Source: Clostridia bacterium (lineage in GTDB: Bacteria > Bacillota > Clostridia > Oscillospirales > Acutalibacteraceae). From it: 5,173 nucleotides of DNA. The stretch's first letter is position 1. Each line of letters opens with the position of its first letter. The stretch spans positions 1 to 5,173 of the forward strand of contig CAAFMR010000364.1 of NCBI GenBank assembly GCA_900764115.1, given 5' to 3'. The translations under genes and the position numbers were made by a program. The notes beneath the pieces are model-generated. The model saw only the letters and a program-made list of their open reading frames with translations. It was not told the DNA's origin and searched no databases. Below, piece after piece: positions 1 to 4,972 of this stretch.

Positions 1-2
1 AG

Positions 3-911
3 CTGGGGCCCCGCCCCATCGACCTGCATCTGGCGGCGCTGCGACGTCTGGGGGCGGGCATCCGGGAGGAGCACGGCTATATTCGCTGCCAGGCAGCGGG
101 AGGGCTGCGCGGCGCGGAGATTACGCTGGCGTTCCCCAGCGTGGGGGCGACGGAGAATGTGCTGCTGGCGGCGTGTACCGCCCGGGGACAGACGGTGCTG
201 CATCATGCGGCACAGGAGCCGGAAATTGACGATTTGTGCGGATTTCTCAATGCCTGCGGCGCCCGTATCAGCGCCCCCTCTCCCGGCGTGTTGCAGATCG
301 AGGGGGTGGAGGCGCTCCGTGGGGCGGTCTACCCGGTGATGCCCGACCGTATCGAGGCGGCGACCTATCTGGCGGCTGCGGCGGCGACAGGGGGCGACAT
401 CACGCTGCAGCGGTGCTGCCCGGCGCATATCGCGCCGATGCTGGCGCTGCTGGAGGAGGGCGGTTGCACGGTTTCTGCCCGGGAGGATACTGTGCGGCTG
501 ATTGCCCCCACCCGTCTGCGGGAGCTGGGGAGCGTGCGCACGATGCCCTATCCCGGATTTCCCACCGATGCCGGAGCGCCGCTGCTGGCGGCGGCCTGCA
601 CGGCGGCAGGCACCAGCGTGTTTGTGGAGAGTATTTTTGAAAATCGCTATAAATATGTGGATGAGCTGACCCGTATGGGCGCCCGTATTCGGGTGGATGG
701 ACGGGTGGCTGTGGTGGAGGGCGTTCCCCGGCTGCAGGGAGCAGCGGTGGAATGCACTGATTTGCGGGGCGGCGCAGCGCTGGTGATTGCCGGGTTGGCG
801 GCAACCGGCGAAACGGTCGTGACCGGGCTGCAGCATCTGGACCGGGGCTATGAGGAGCTGGAGAAAACATGCACGGCGTTGGGGGCGCAGCTGTGCCGCA
901 GCGGGGAATAG
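3..911 (+). CDS. murA: UDP-N-acetylglucosamine 1-carboxyvinyltransferase MurA, 5'-truncated by the window edge
   Basis: MurA transfers enolpyruvate from phosphoenolpyruvate to UDP-GlcNAc in the cytoplasm, the first committed step of peptidoglycan synthesis. The reading frame is open from base 3 and gives 302 residues before TAG. It opens with LGPRPIDLHL, the segment just after the catalytic-loop Cys (Cys115 in E. coli), so that Cys and Lys22 lie outside the window and cannot be checked. If the first residue is aligned with E. coli position 117, then FPTD places Asp305 at bases 567-569 and HLDRGYE places Arg397 at bases 843-845, with no net insertion or deletion. Other family signatures are PSVGATEN, PDRIEA, ENRYKYVDEL and DLRGGAALVIAG. 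The motif after FPTD reads AGAP, where many MurAs have MQAQ or AQAP. The C-terminus falls at about position 418, the normal family length. The protein is not AroA, because the PSVGATEN and DRGYE motifs are MurA-specific. It sits directly before ftsQ, as in many Firmicute division/cell-wall clusters. Confidence 0.96.
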   Translation: MGPRPIDLHLAALRRLGAGIREEHGYIRCQAAGGLRGAEITLAFPSVGATENVLLAACTARGQTVLHHAAQEPEIDDLCGFLNACGARISAPSPGVLQIEGVEALRGAVYPVMPDRIEAATYLAAAAATGGDITLQRCCPAHIAPMLALLEEGGCTVSAREDTVRLIAPTRLRELGSVRTMPYPGFPTDAGAPLLAAACTAAGTSVFVESIFENRYKYVDELTRMGARIRVDGRVAVVEGVPRLQGAAVECTDLRGGAALVIAGLAATGETVVTGLQHLDRGYEELEKTCTALGAQLCRSGE

Positions 912-924
912 AGAGGACATACAC

Positions 925-930
925 GGAGGA
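925..930 (+). promoter_or_regulatory. Ribosome binding site of ftsQ
   Basis: GGAGGA lies nine bases before the ATG at 940. It decides the start: the frame is also open upstream to an ATG at 850 inside murA, but that ATG has no comparable Shine-Dalgarno sequence and would add 30 Arg/Trp/Cys-rich residues encoded in the shadow of murA. Confidence 0.8.
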
Positions 931-939
931 GAGACACAT

Positions 940-1968
940 ATGAAAGACAAGGATTTGCAACAAAAGCCGAAAGGTGCAGGCTTTACCCGTCCGCCGGCGC
1001 GCCGGACGGAGGGGGTCGGCACCTCGGCGCGCTCCTCCGAGTCTGCGGAGGCGGCTGCCCGCCGCCAAAAGCGTAAGCGCCGCCGTCGGCGGAAAAAGCT
1101 GCTGGGGATTGCCATTTTGACGGCGGGAGCGCTGCTGTTGGTGCTGATGGTGGCGCTGGTGGCGCTGCATATCACCGGCACAGTGGCGAAAAACAACGGC
1201 TCCCAGATGTCTTTTATGGCGGTGCAGAAGATTGAGGTGGAGGGGGAGACCCGATATTCCGCCGAGGACATTACCTGCGCCAGCGGCATTTATGTGGGGG
1301 AAAGTCTGCTGGTGGTCAATAAGGTGCAGGCGCACGATGCGATTTTGAAGCAGTTTCCTTACCTGGAGCGGGTGGAGGTAAGCAATTCCTCCTTTTCCAC
1401 CATTCATATTCGGGTGGAGGAAACCACGGTGCTGGGCGCTGTGCAGACCCCGGATGGCTATGCCATGCTGGGACAGAATAACCACCGGCTGGAGAATCTG
1501 CCGGAGGAGCAGCTGCCGGAGGGGACGGTACGTATCTACGGTGCGGAGGCGGTGGATGTCCAGCTGGGCGGAAATTTGCTGGATGAACGCAGTCTCCGGA
1601 TTACCCGCACACTGCTGACGGCAACGCAGCAGAATGGGGTGGATGTCCTCACCGCCATCGACCTGACCGAAAAGACCAATATTCGTGTGGTGTGGCGCAA
1701 CCAGATCCTGTTGGTGCTGGGCAATGAATCCAATCTGGAGGAGGAGATCCGGGCGTTTCAGCAGCTGCTGCCGACGCTGCTGAAAAACAACGGTGAGCAT
1801 ACCGTTGGCAAGCTGGATATGACCTCGTATTCGGATGACGACAGTGAAAATAATAAGGCAGTGTACAGCCCGCTGGAAAAGCTGCCGTCGTTGGGGGCGG
1901 CAGCGGTGCCAGATACTGACGATACCGCCGGGACGGATACCGCGGCGGATCTGGCTGCTGCGGAATAA
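940..1968 (+). CDS. ftsQ: Cell-division protein FtsQ/DivIB (POTRA-domain, single-pass membrane protein)
   Basis: This 342-residue divisome protein belongs to the FtsQ/DivIB family, which scaffolds FtsL/DivIC and FtsB-type partners at the septum and links Z-ring assembly to septal wall synthesis. A cytoplasmic tail of about 53 residues ends in a very basic stretch (about residues 41-53, RRQKRKRRRRRKK), which fits the positive-inside rule. One membrane helix follows at about 54-79. The POTRA domain runs from about 94 to 163 (VQKIEVEGETRYSAEDI, then GESLLVVNK and YLERVEVSNS) and ends in the typical IRVEE strand. The beta domain covers about 164-295. The last 45 residues are acidic and low-complexity (SDDDSENN, then DTDDTAGTDTAAD) and resemble the variable gamma tail of Firmicute DivIB. 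The gene lies 28 bases after murA, so the two are probably cotranscribed. A strong hairpin follows it, so ftsZ is not the next gene here, unlike in many clostridia. Confidence 0.93.
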   Translation: MKDKDLQQKPKGAGFTRPPARRTEGVGTSARSSESAEAAARRQKRKRRRRRKKLLGIAILTAGALLLVLMVALVALHITGTVAKNNGSQMSFMAVQKIEVEGETRYSAEDITCASGIYVGESLLVVNKVQAHDAILKQFPYLERVEVSNSSFSTIHIRVEETTVLGAVQTPDGYAMLGQNNHRLENLPEEQLPEGTVRIYGAEAVDVQLGGNLLDERSLRITRTLLTATQQNGVDVLTAIDLTEKTNIRVVWRNQILLVLGNESNLEEEIRAFQQLLPTLLKNNGEHTVGKLDMTSYSDDDSENNKAVYSPLEKLPSLGAAAVPDTDDTAGTDTAADLAAAE

Positions 1969-1990
1969 CGGGCTGCCAATCACACGCAAA

Positions 1991-2028
1991 AAACGAACCG
2001 CTCTGTCATTCGACAGAGCGGTTCGTTT
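1991..2028. terminator. Bidirectional intrinsic terminator between convergent ftsQ and the ECF S-component gene
   Basis: The arms AAACGAACCGCTCTGTC (1991-2007) and GACAGAGCGGTTCGTTT (2012-2028) are perfectly complementary over 17 bp, with a four-base ATTC loop. On the minus strand the hairpin is followed by a run of six T (complement of the A run at 1988-1993), a good U-tract, and it begins about ten bases after the S-component stop. On the plus strand the tract is weaker (TTTGTGT) but usable. The position between two converging genes supports a shared terminator. Confidence 0.88.
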
Positions 2029-2038
2029 GTGTAAACGG

Positions 2039-2647
2039 TTATTTCAGCACCTTCACCAGAGCGGCGCTGACGGCGGTGCCTACCGTCAGATTCAGTGCAA
2101 TCTCCACCAGGGCGTTGACCCCGGCAAAGCCGATCAATACGGCGGCAAAGGTGCTCACCGAGCCGCCCAGCAGCGTTGTCACCTGGGGGTCGGATGCCAG
2201 CTCTTTGCCAAACAGCCACCATAGGGAGCTTAAAAACAGCAGCGTGTTCAGCCCGGCAGTCAGCCCGCAGCTGACCGCCGCCGCCGGCGCCGGGCTCCAG
2301 CGCCGCCGCAGCCATTTAGCCAACAGCGCCGGCAGATACCCCGCCAGCATCCGGGGCACGATACACACCACCGCCATCGCCCAGGGGCGGATGCCCAACA
2401 GCACGGTTCCCAGCGCATCCATACCGAAGCAGGTGAAAAAGCTGGTCAGCCCAAAAATGGTACCGAGGATCAATCCGGCGGTGGGACCCAGCACAGCGCC
2501 GCCGATGGCGACGGGCAGCGCCAGCAGCGTCAGCTTCAGCGGCCCCAGCGGGATATAACCGATGCCGGTGAGGGTCATCAGCACAATGAGGGCAGCCAGC
2601 ACAGCCATACAGCACAGGCGCACGGTGGAAGAACGAACGGTTGACAT
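2039..2647 (-). CDS. ECF transporter S component (substrate-binding membrane subunit), possibly pantothenate-specific
   Basis: This 202-residue, very hydrophobic protein resembles the PF12822-type S components of energy-coupling factor vitamin transporters, which bind a vitamin and pair with a shared EcfA/A'/T energising module. The family hallmark is at residues 29-71: a GYIPLGPLKLTLLALPVAIG stretch, then GPTAGLILGTIFGLTSFF. Roughly six membrane segments are visible, at about 11-29, 37-55, 57-72, 83-107, 119-143 and 165-196. The Ala-rich start of helix 1 (MAVLAAL) fits the segment that contacts EcfT in this family. The ATG at 2647 is set by AGGAGG (2657-2662) nine bases upstream; a nearer ATG is out of frame. 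No EcfA or EcfT gene is nearby, which is usual for group II systems with a shared module encoded elsewhere. The gene follows coaX on the same strand, so pantothenate (PanT-like) is the best substrate guess. Folate or another vitamin is possible, since the sequence alone does not fix specificity. Confidence 0.85.
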   Translation of the reverse strand: MSTVRSSTVRLCCMAVLAALIVLMTLTGIGYIPLGPLKLTLLALPVAIGGAVLGPTAGLILGTIFGLTSFFTCFGMDALGTVLLGIRPWAMAVVCIVPRMLAGYLPALLAKWLRRRWSPAPAAAVSCGLTAGLNTLLFLSSLWWLFGKELASDPQVTTLLGGSVSTFAAVLIGFAGVNALVEIALNLTVGTAVSAALVKVLK

Positions 2648-2656
2648 AATGCATTA

Positions 2657-2662
2657 CCTCCT
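2657..2662 (-). promoter_or_regulatory. Ribosome binding site of the ECF S-component gene
   Basis: CCTCCT on the plus strand reads AGGAGG on the minus strand, nine bases before the ATG at 2647. It is a consensus Shine-Dalgarno. It lies just downstream of the structured leader at 2671-2716, whose 5' CCTC could pair with GAGG in this site instead of with its hairpin partner. Confidence 0.8.
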
Positions 2663-2670
2663 GCTGTCGC

Positions 2671-2716
2671 TCCTCTTGGCAGATACATCCCCGAAGGGAT
2701 GGAACGCCAGTGAGGA
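2671..2716 (-). ncRNA. Candidate structured 5' leader (possible riboswitch-like element) before the ECF S-component gene
   Basis: In the transcript direction the segment folds into three stacked helices. The outer pair is TCCTC (2716-2712) with GAGGA (2675-2671). The middle pair is TGGC (2709-2706) with GCCA (2680-2677). The inner pair is CATCCC (2701-2696) with GGGATG (2691-2686), closed by a TTCG tetraloop. The helices are separated by an AC/A internal loop and by a larger, asymmetric GTTC/TATCT internal loop. It ends nine bases before the AGGAGG ribosome binding site. It was not recognised as a known riboswitch; the conserved elements of the THF, TPP, preQ1, FMN and cobalamin classes were looked for and not seen. 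The base pairing is read directly from sequence, while the regulatory role is inference. Confidence 0.45.
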
Positions 2717-2734
2717 TGCGGCGCATATTTTTAT

Positions 2735-2752
2735 CCGGCAACGCCTTGCCGG
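2735..2752 (-). repeat. Perfect 7-bp hairpin in the coaX to S-component gap
   Basis: On the minus strand CCGGCAA, a GGCG loop and TTGCCGG form a perfect 7-bp stem. It is followed by ATAAAAATAT, not a T-run, so it is not a classical terminator. It may be an upstream stem of the same leader RNA as 2671-2716. Confidence 0.4.
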
Positions 2753-2764
2753 TGGGGGACAATG

Positions 2765-2790
2765 AAAAGCGGCGGTGCTGCGGCGCTTTT
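2765..2790 (-). terminator. Possible intrinsic terminator or attenuator after coaX
   Basis: AAAAGCG and CGCTTTT pair over 7 bp. After one mismatch come two further pairs and a six-base loop. On the minus strand the stem ends in CGCTTTTCATT, giving only a four-T tract that is partly inside the stem. It begins about 30 bases after the coaX stop. It could partly end the fba-coaX transcript or separate it from the S-component gene, but the T-tract is weak. Confidence 0.35.
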
Positions 2791-2821
2791 CGGCTGCCGC
2801 GCCCGCAGGCAATCGGAAAAA

Positions 2822-3586
2822 TCAGCGGTTTTTTTCGTAAATCAGACGCAGCCCCTCCAGCAGCAGCTCATCCACATAGAGGAGTGGGGTGCTGCACTGG
2901 GCGGCGATCTGCCGTCCCAGCCCGCCGGTGACCACCACCGGCGCGTCGTAGCCCAGCTCCGCCATAATGCGGCGGCTCATCCCGTCCAGCATAGCAGCGT
3001 TGCCGTAGACGGCGCCGGCTTGCAGGCAGGTGATGGTGTTGGTGCCGATCACCCGGGCAGGGGCATCCACGCTGATGCTGGGCAGCAGGGAAGTGCTTTC
3101 GGTGAGGGAGTTGAGGGCGGTCATCACGCCGGGCATAATGGCGCCGCCCCGGTAGGCGCCCTCCCGGTCGATGACCGAAACCGTGGTGGCGGTGCCCAGA
3201 TCCCACACGATGCAGGGGGCGCCGACCCGTGCCACAGCTGCCGCCGCACCCACCAACAGGTCGGCGCCCAGCTGGGCAGGGTTGTCGATGCGGATATTGA
3301 TGCCGGTTTTGGTGCCGGGACCTACCAGCAGAGGGGTGATGCCGGTCACCTTTTCTACAGCGCCGATGATGGCGTGGTTGAGGGGCGGCACCACTGAGGA
3401 GAGAATGGCGCCGTCGATGGCGGCAGCCTCCACCCGGTACAGACGTAGTATATCCATCAGCTCCACCGCATATTGATCCACCAGCTTTTTCCGGTCGGTA
3501 GCCATGCGGGATTGCAGCAGCAGACGGGCGCCGTCATACAGCCCCAGTGTAATGTTGGTGTTGCCCATATCCAAAGCCAGCAGCAC
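2822..3586 (-). CDS. coaX: Type III pantothenate kinase CoaX
   Basis: CoaX phosphorylates pantothenate with ATP to 4'-phosphopantothenate, the first step of CoA synthesis, in the cytoplasm. The family belongs to the ASKHA fold, needs a monovalent cation and is generally not feedback-inhibited by CoA. With a GTG start at 3586 the protein has 254 residues, a normal family length. Motifs in order are LDMGNTN (about 5-11, phosphate-binding loop), SSVVPP (63-68), GPGTKTG (89-95), GADLLVGAAAA (from about 107), DLGTATT (129-135), YRGGAIMPG (145-153), AGAVYGNAAMLDGM (190-203) and VTGGLG (219-224). The GAD motif is followed by Leu where I recall Arg in many homologues. The start choice rests on GGGAGG lying seven bases before GTG and on homologues usually beginning two to five residues before the Asp-x-Gly-Asn-Thr motif. 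An in-frame ATG at 3601 would place that Shine-Dalgarno inside the coding region. It lies between fba and the ECF S component on the same strand. Confidence 0.95.
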   Translation of the reverse strand: MLLALDMGNTNITLGLYDGARLLLQSRMATDRKKLVDQYAVELMDILRLYRVEAAAIDGAILSSVVPPLNHAIIGAVEKVTGITPLLVGPGTKTGINIRIDNPAQLGADLLVGAAAAVARVGAPCIVWDLGTATTVSVIDREGAYRGGAIMPGVMTALNSLTESTSLLPSISVDAPARVIGTNTITCLQAGAVYGNAAMLDGMSRRIMAELGYDAPVVVTGGLGRQIAAQCSTPLLYVDELLLEGLRLIYEKNR

Positions 3587-3622
3587 AGGAATCCCTCCCA
3601 TATCGGTATCATCAGAAATCGA

Positions 3623-3668
3623 GGGGCGCCGCCCGCAAGCCCCGCAGGGCTGCGGGAGCAGCGTCCCC
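3623..3668 (-). repeat. Strong GC-rich hairpin in the fba to coaX gap
   Basis: In the transcript direction GGGG, a bulged A and CGCTGC pair with GCGGCG and CCCC, ten pairs including one G-T wobble. This outer stem encloses a perfect CCCGCA/TGCGGG stem with a GCCC loop. An eight-base unpaired strand (3633-3640) faces a single T (3657). No T-tract follows (the next bases are TCGATTTC), so it is unlikely to be an efficient Rho-independent terminator. It may protect the fba 3' end, mark a processing site, or lower coaX expression relative to fba. The pairing is seen; the function is inference. Confidence 0.45.
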
Positions 3669-3689
3669 CGTCATAGAAAACAGCCGAAC

Positions 3690-4631
3690 TCAGGCGCGGT
3701 TGGCGCTGCCCAGCACATCCTCAATCTTATGCTTCACCACTTTGGTGATGTTGTCCCGTCCGGCGCCCAGATACTTCCGGGGGTCAAACACGGAGGGGTT
3801 CTCCGCCAGACACTCGCGGATGCCGGCGGTCATAGCCAGCCGCAGGTCGGAGTCTACGTTGATCTTGCAGACCGCCATAGACGCCGCTTTGCGCAGCATA
3901 TCCTCGGGGATACCGATGGCATCCTCCATATGACCGCCGAATTTGTTGACGGTCGCCACATACTCCGGCATCACGGACGATGCACCGTGCAGCACGATGG
4001 GATAACCGGGCAGACGGTCCATCACTTCCTGCAGAATGTCAAAGCGCAGCTGCGGCTTCTGACCGGGCTTGAATTTGTAAGCGCCGTGGCTGGTGCCGAT
4101 GGCGATGGCAAGGGAATCTACGCCGGTGCGCTTAACGAAATCCTCTACCTGATCGGGGTCGGTATAGTTGGCTTTGTCCGCCTCCACGCTGACCTCATCC
4201 TCAATGCCTGCCAGCTGACCCAGCTCGCCCTCAACGGTCACATAGGGGTTATGGGCATGAGCATATTCGACGACCTTGCGGGTGACCTCCACATTCTCCT
4301 CATAGGACAGGTGGGAGCCGTCGATCATCACAGAGGTGAAGCCGCCGTCGATGCAATCCTTGCACAGCTCAAAGCTGGCGCCGTGATCCAGATGCAGGGC
4401 GATGGGCAGCCCGGTCTCCTCTACAGCCGCCTGCACCATATTGTACAGGTATTGGTGATGGGCATATTTCCGGGCGCTGCCGGAAACCTGCAGGATCACG
4501 GGGGAGTTCAGCTCCTTGCAGGCATCCACGATACCCTGCACGATCTCCATGTTGTTGACATTGAAAGCGCCGATGGCGTAGCCGCCCTCATAGGCTTTAC
4601 GGAACATTTCCTTGGTAGTGACCAGTGGCAT
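3690..4631 (-). CDS. fba: Class II (zinc-dependent) fructose-1,6-bisphosphate aldolase
   Basis: This enzyme reversibly cleaves fructose-1,6-bisphosphate to glyceraldehyde-3-phosphate and dihydroxyacetone phosphate in glycolysis and gluconeogenesis. It has 313 residues, typical of the class IIB aldolases of Firmicutes. Family motifs run in order: YAIGAFNVNNME (18-29), LHLDHGAS (79-86), VEGELG (133-138), IGTSHGAYKF (178-187), LHGASS (214-219) and KINVDSDLRLAMT (256-268). Asp82 is the likely catalytic base. His83, His182 and His215 are the likely zinc ligands, and Glu134 lies in the conserved active-site VEGELG motif. The segment after LHGASS (about 220-250, including NKFGGHMEDAIGIPE) is the longer insert seen in clostridial aldolases, not a foreign insertion. 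It is more likely fructose- than tagatose-bisphosphate-specific, but that is not certain from sequence. The ATG has AAGGAGG at 4641-4647, nine bases upstream. It is probably the first gene of a fba-coaX transcript and has its own promoter. Confidence 0.96.
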   Translation of the reverse strand: MPLVTTKEMFRKAYEGGYAIGAFNVNNMEIVQGIVDACKELNSPVILQVSGSARKYAHHQYLYNMVQAAVEETGLPIALHLDHGASFELCKDCIDGGFTSVMIDGSHLSYEENVEVTRKVVEYAHAHNPYVTVEGELGQLAGIEDEVSVEADKANYTDPDQVEDFVKRTGVDSLAIAIGTSHGAYKFKPGQKPQLRFDILQEVMDRLPGYPIVLHGASSVMPEYVATVNKFGGHMEDAIGIPEDMLRKAASMAVCKINVDSDLRLAMTAGIRECLAENPSVFDPRKYLGAGRDNITKVVKHKIEDVLGSANRA

Positions 4632-4640
4632 AATATTGAT

Positions 4641-4647
4641 CCTCCTT
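4641..4647 (-). promoter_or_regulatory. Ribosome binding site of fba
   Basis: CCTCCTT on the plus strand reads AAGGAGG, nine bases before the fba ATG. Its near-consensus form fits a highly expressed glycolytic gene. Confidence 0.82.
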
Positions 4648-4686
4648 CAAAAAATAGAAGTATAAAGGGATGGTGCGTTCGGCCCT

Positions 4687-4715
4687 ATTGTAGCAATATT
4701 GCCCGCCAAATGCAA
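4687..4715 (-). promoter_or_regulatory. Sigma-A-type promoter of fba with a palindrome in the spacer
   Basis: On the minus strand a -35-like TTGCAT (4715-4710) and a -10 TACAAT (4692-4687) are separated by exactly 17 bases. The -10 box matches TATAAT at five of six positions; the -35 keeps only TTG. The predicted start near 4680 gives an untranslated leader of about 48 bases. The spacer contains the perfect 10-bp palindrome GCAATATTGC (4693-4702), touching the -10 box. TATTGC overlapping the -35 and GCAATA also form an inverted repeat across nine bases. These could be an operator, but no known regulator consensus was matched. Confidence 0.62.
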
Positions 4716-4735
4716 TAAGATACCGGCAGATTCCG

Positions 4736-4800
4736 CAAATTTTTGTGAAATAAATAACGATATTTTTCTGACCGGCGTTTAGTTTTCATTTGTGAAAAAA
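4736..4800. other. AT-rich tract in the divergent intergenic region
   Basis: This stretch is markedly AT-rich: only 26 of the 80 bases at 4721-4800 are G or C, while neighbouring genes are GC-rich. It contains A and T runs (AAATTTTTGTGAAATAAATA, then GATATTTTTC and GTGAAAAAA) and lies beside the DnaA-box cluster. In an origin such a tract would serve as the unwinding element. It could equally be ordinary upstream promoter DNA. No gene is supported here. Confidence 0.4.
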
Positions 4801-4842
4801 TACGGAGCGGGGAGCAAGGCCGGTAAACTTTTTGTAGTGTCC

Positions 4843-4855
4843 ATTTACTGTAAAT
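4843..4855. repeat. Perfect 13-bp palindrome ATTTAC-T-GTAAAT
   Basis: ATTTAC and GTAAAT are exact reverse complements around a single central T. The element directly abuts the perfect DnaA box at 4856. It has the size of a dimeric repressor operator, but I match it to no regulator with confidence. Confidence 0.4.
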
Positions 4856-4972
4856 TGTGGATAAAACAGATGTTTCCACCGGTGACAGGAGAGAAAAAGG
4901 GACGAAATGGGGACACTTTTTCACATTTTCCACCGAGTTTTCCACACTGCCGGGGGAAAAGTGTGTGGAAAC
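4856..4972. other. DnaA-box cluster: candidate replication origin or DnaA-binding regulatory region
   Basis: Measured against the DnaA box TTATCCACA, this region holds TGTGGATAA (4856-4864, perfect on the minus strand) and TTTTCCACA (4938-4946, 8 of 9). It also holds TTTTTCACA (4917-4925, 7 of 9), TTTTCCACC (4926-4934, 7 of 9) and TGTGGAAAC (4964-4972, minus strand, 7 of 9). A weaker GTTTCCACC (4872-4880) scores 6 of 9. Several of the mismatches are the T for A at position 3. An outlying TGTGAAAAA at 4791-4799 is a further 7-of-9 match on the minus strand. The boxes at 4938 and 4964 face each other within a larger inverted repeat. Clustered boxes beside an AT-rich tract, between divergent genes, match the layout of bacterial origins. 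However, no dnaA, dnaN, rpmH or other usual origin-marker gene is visible, so a DnaA-titration site or a DnaA-controlled promoter is equally possible. Confidence 0.5.
4939..4971. repeat. Inverted repeat TTTCCACAC / GTGTGGAAA
   Basis: TTTCCACAC at 4939-4947 and GTGTGGAAA at 4963-4971 are exact 9-bp reverse complements separated by 15 bases. Each arm contains a near-consensus DnaA box in opposite orientation. The spacing gives a centre-to-centre distance of 24 bases, about two helical turns. It is not followed by a T-run, so it is not a terminator. Confidence 0.55.

Noticed and set aside
3..911. AroA (EPSP synthase), which shares the fold with MurA
   Set aside because: PSVGATEN, FPTD and HLDRGYE are MurA motifs and fall at the MurA positions without gaps.
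400..1989. Long minus-strand open frame of 529 codons opposite murA and ftsQ
   Set aside because: It lies antisense to two clearly recognisable genes, is Arg/Pro/His-rich without any family motif, and owes its length to the GC-rich codon pattern of the opposite strand.
2671..2760. THF, TPP, preQ1 or cobalamin riboswitch before the S-component gene
   Set aside because: The conserved core strings of these classes, as I recall them, are absent; only the general helix-loop architecture is riboswitch-like.
3504..4718. Plus-strand open frame of 404 codons opposite coaX and fba
   Set aside because: It is antisense to two well-supported enzymes with intact motifs, has no recognisable domain and crosses the fba promoter.
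4939..4971. Inverted repeat as a Rho-independent terminator
   Set aside because: There is no T-run directly after either arm, the loop is long, and no gene ends there.
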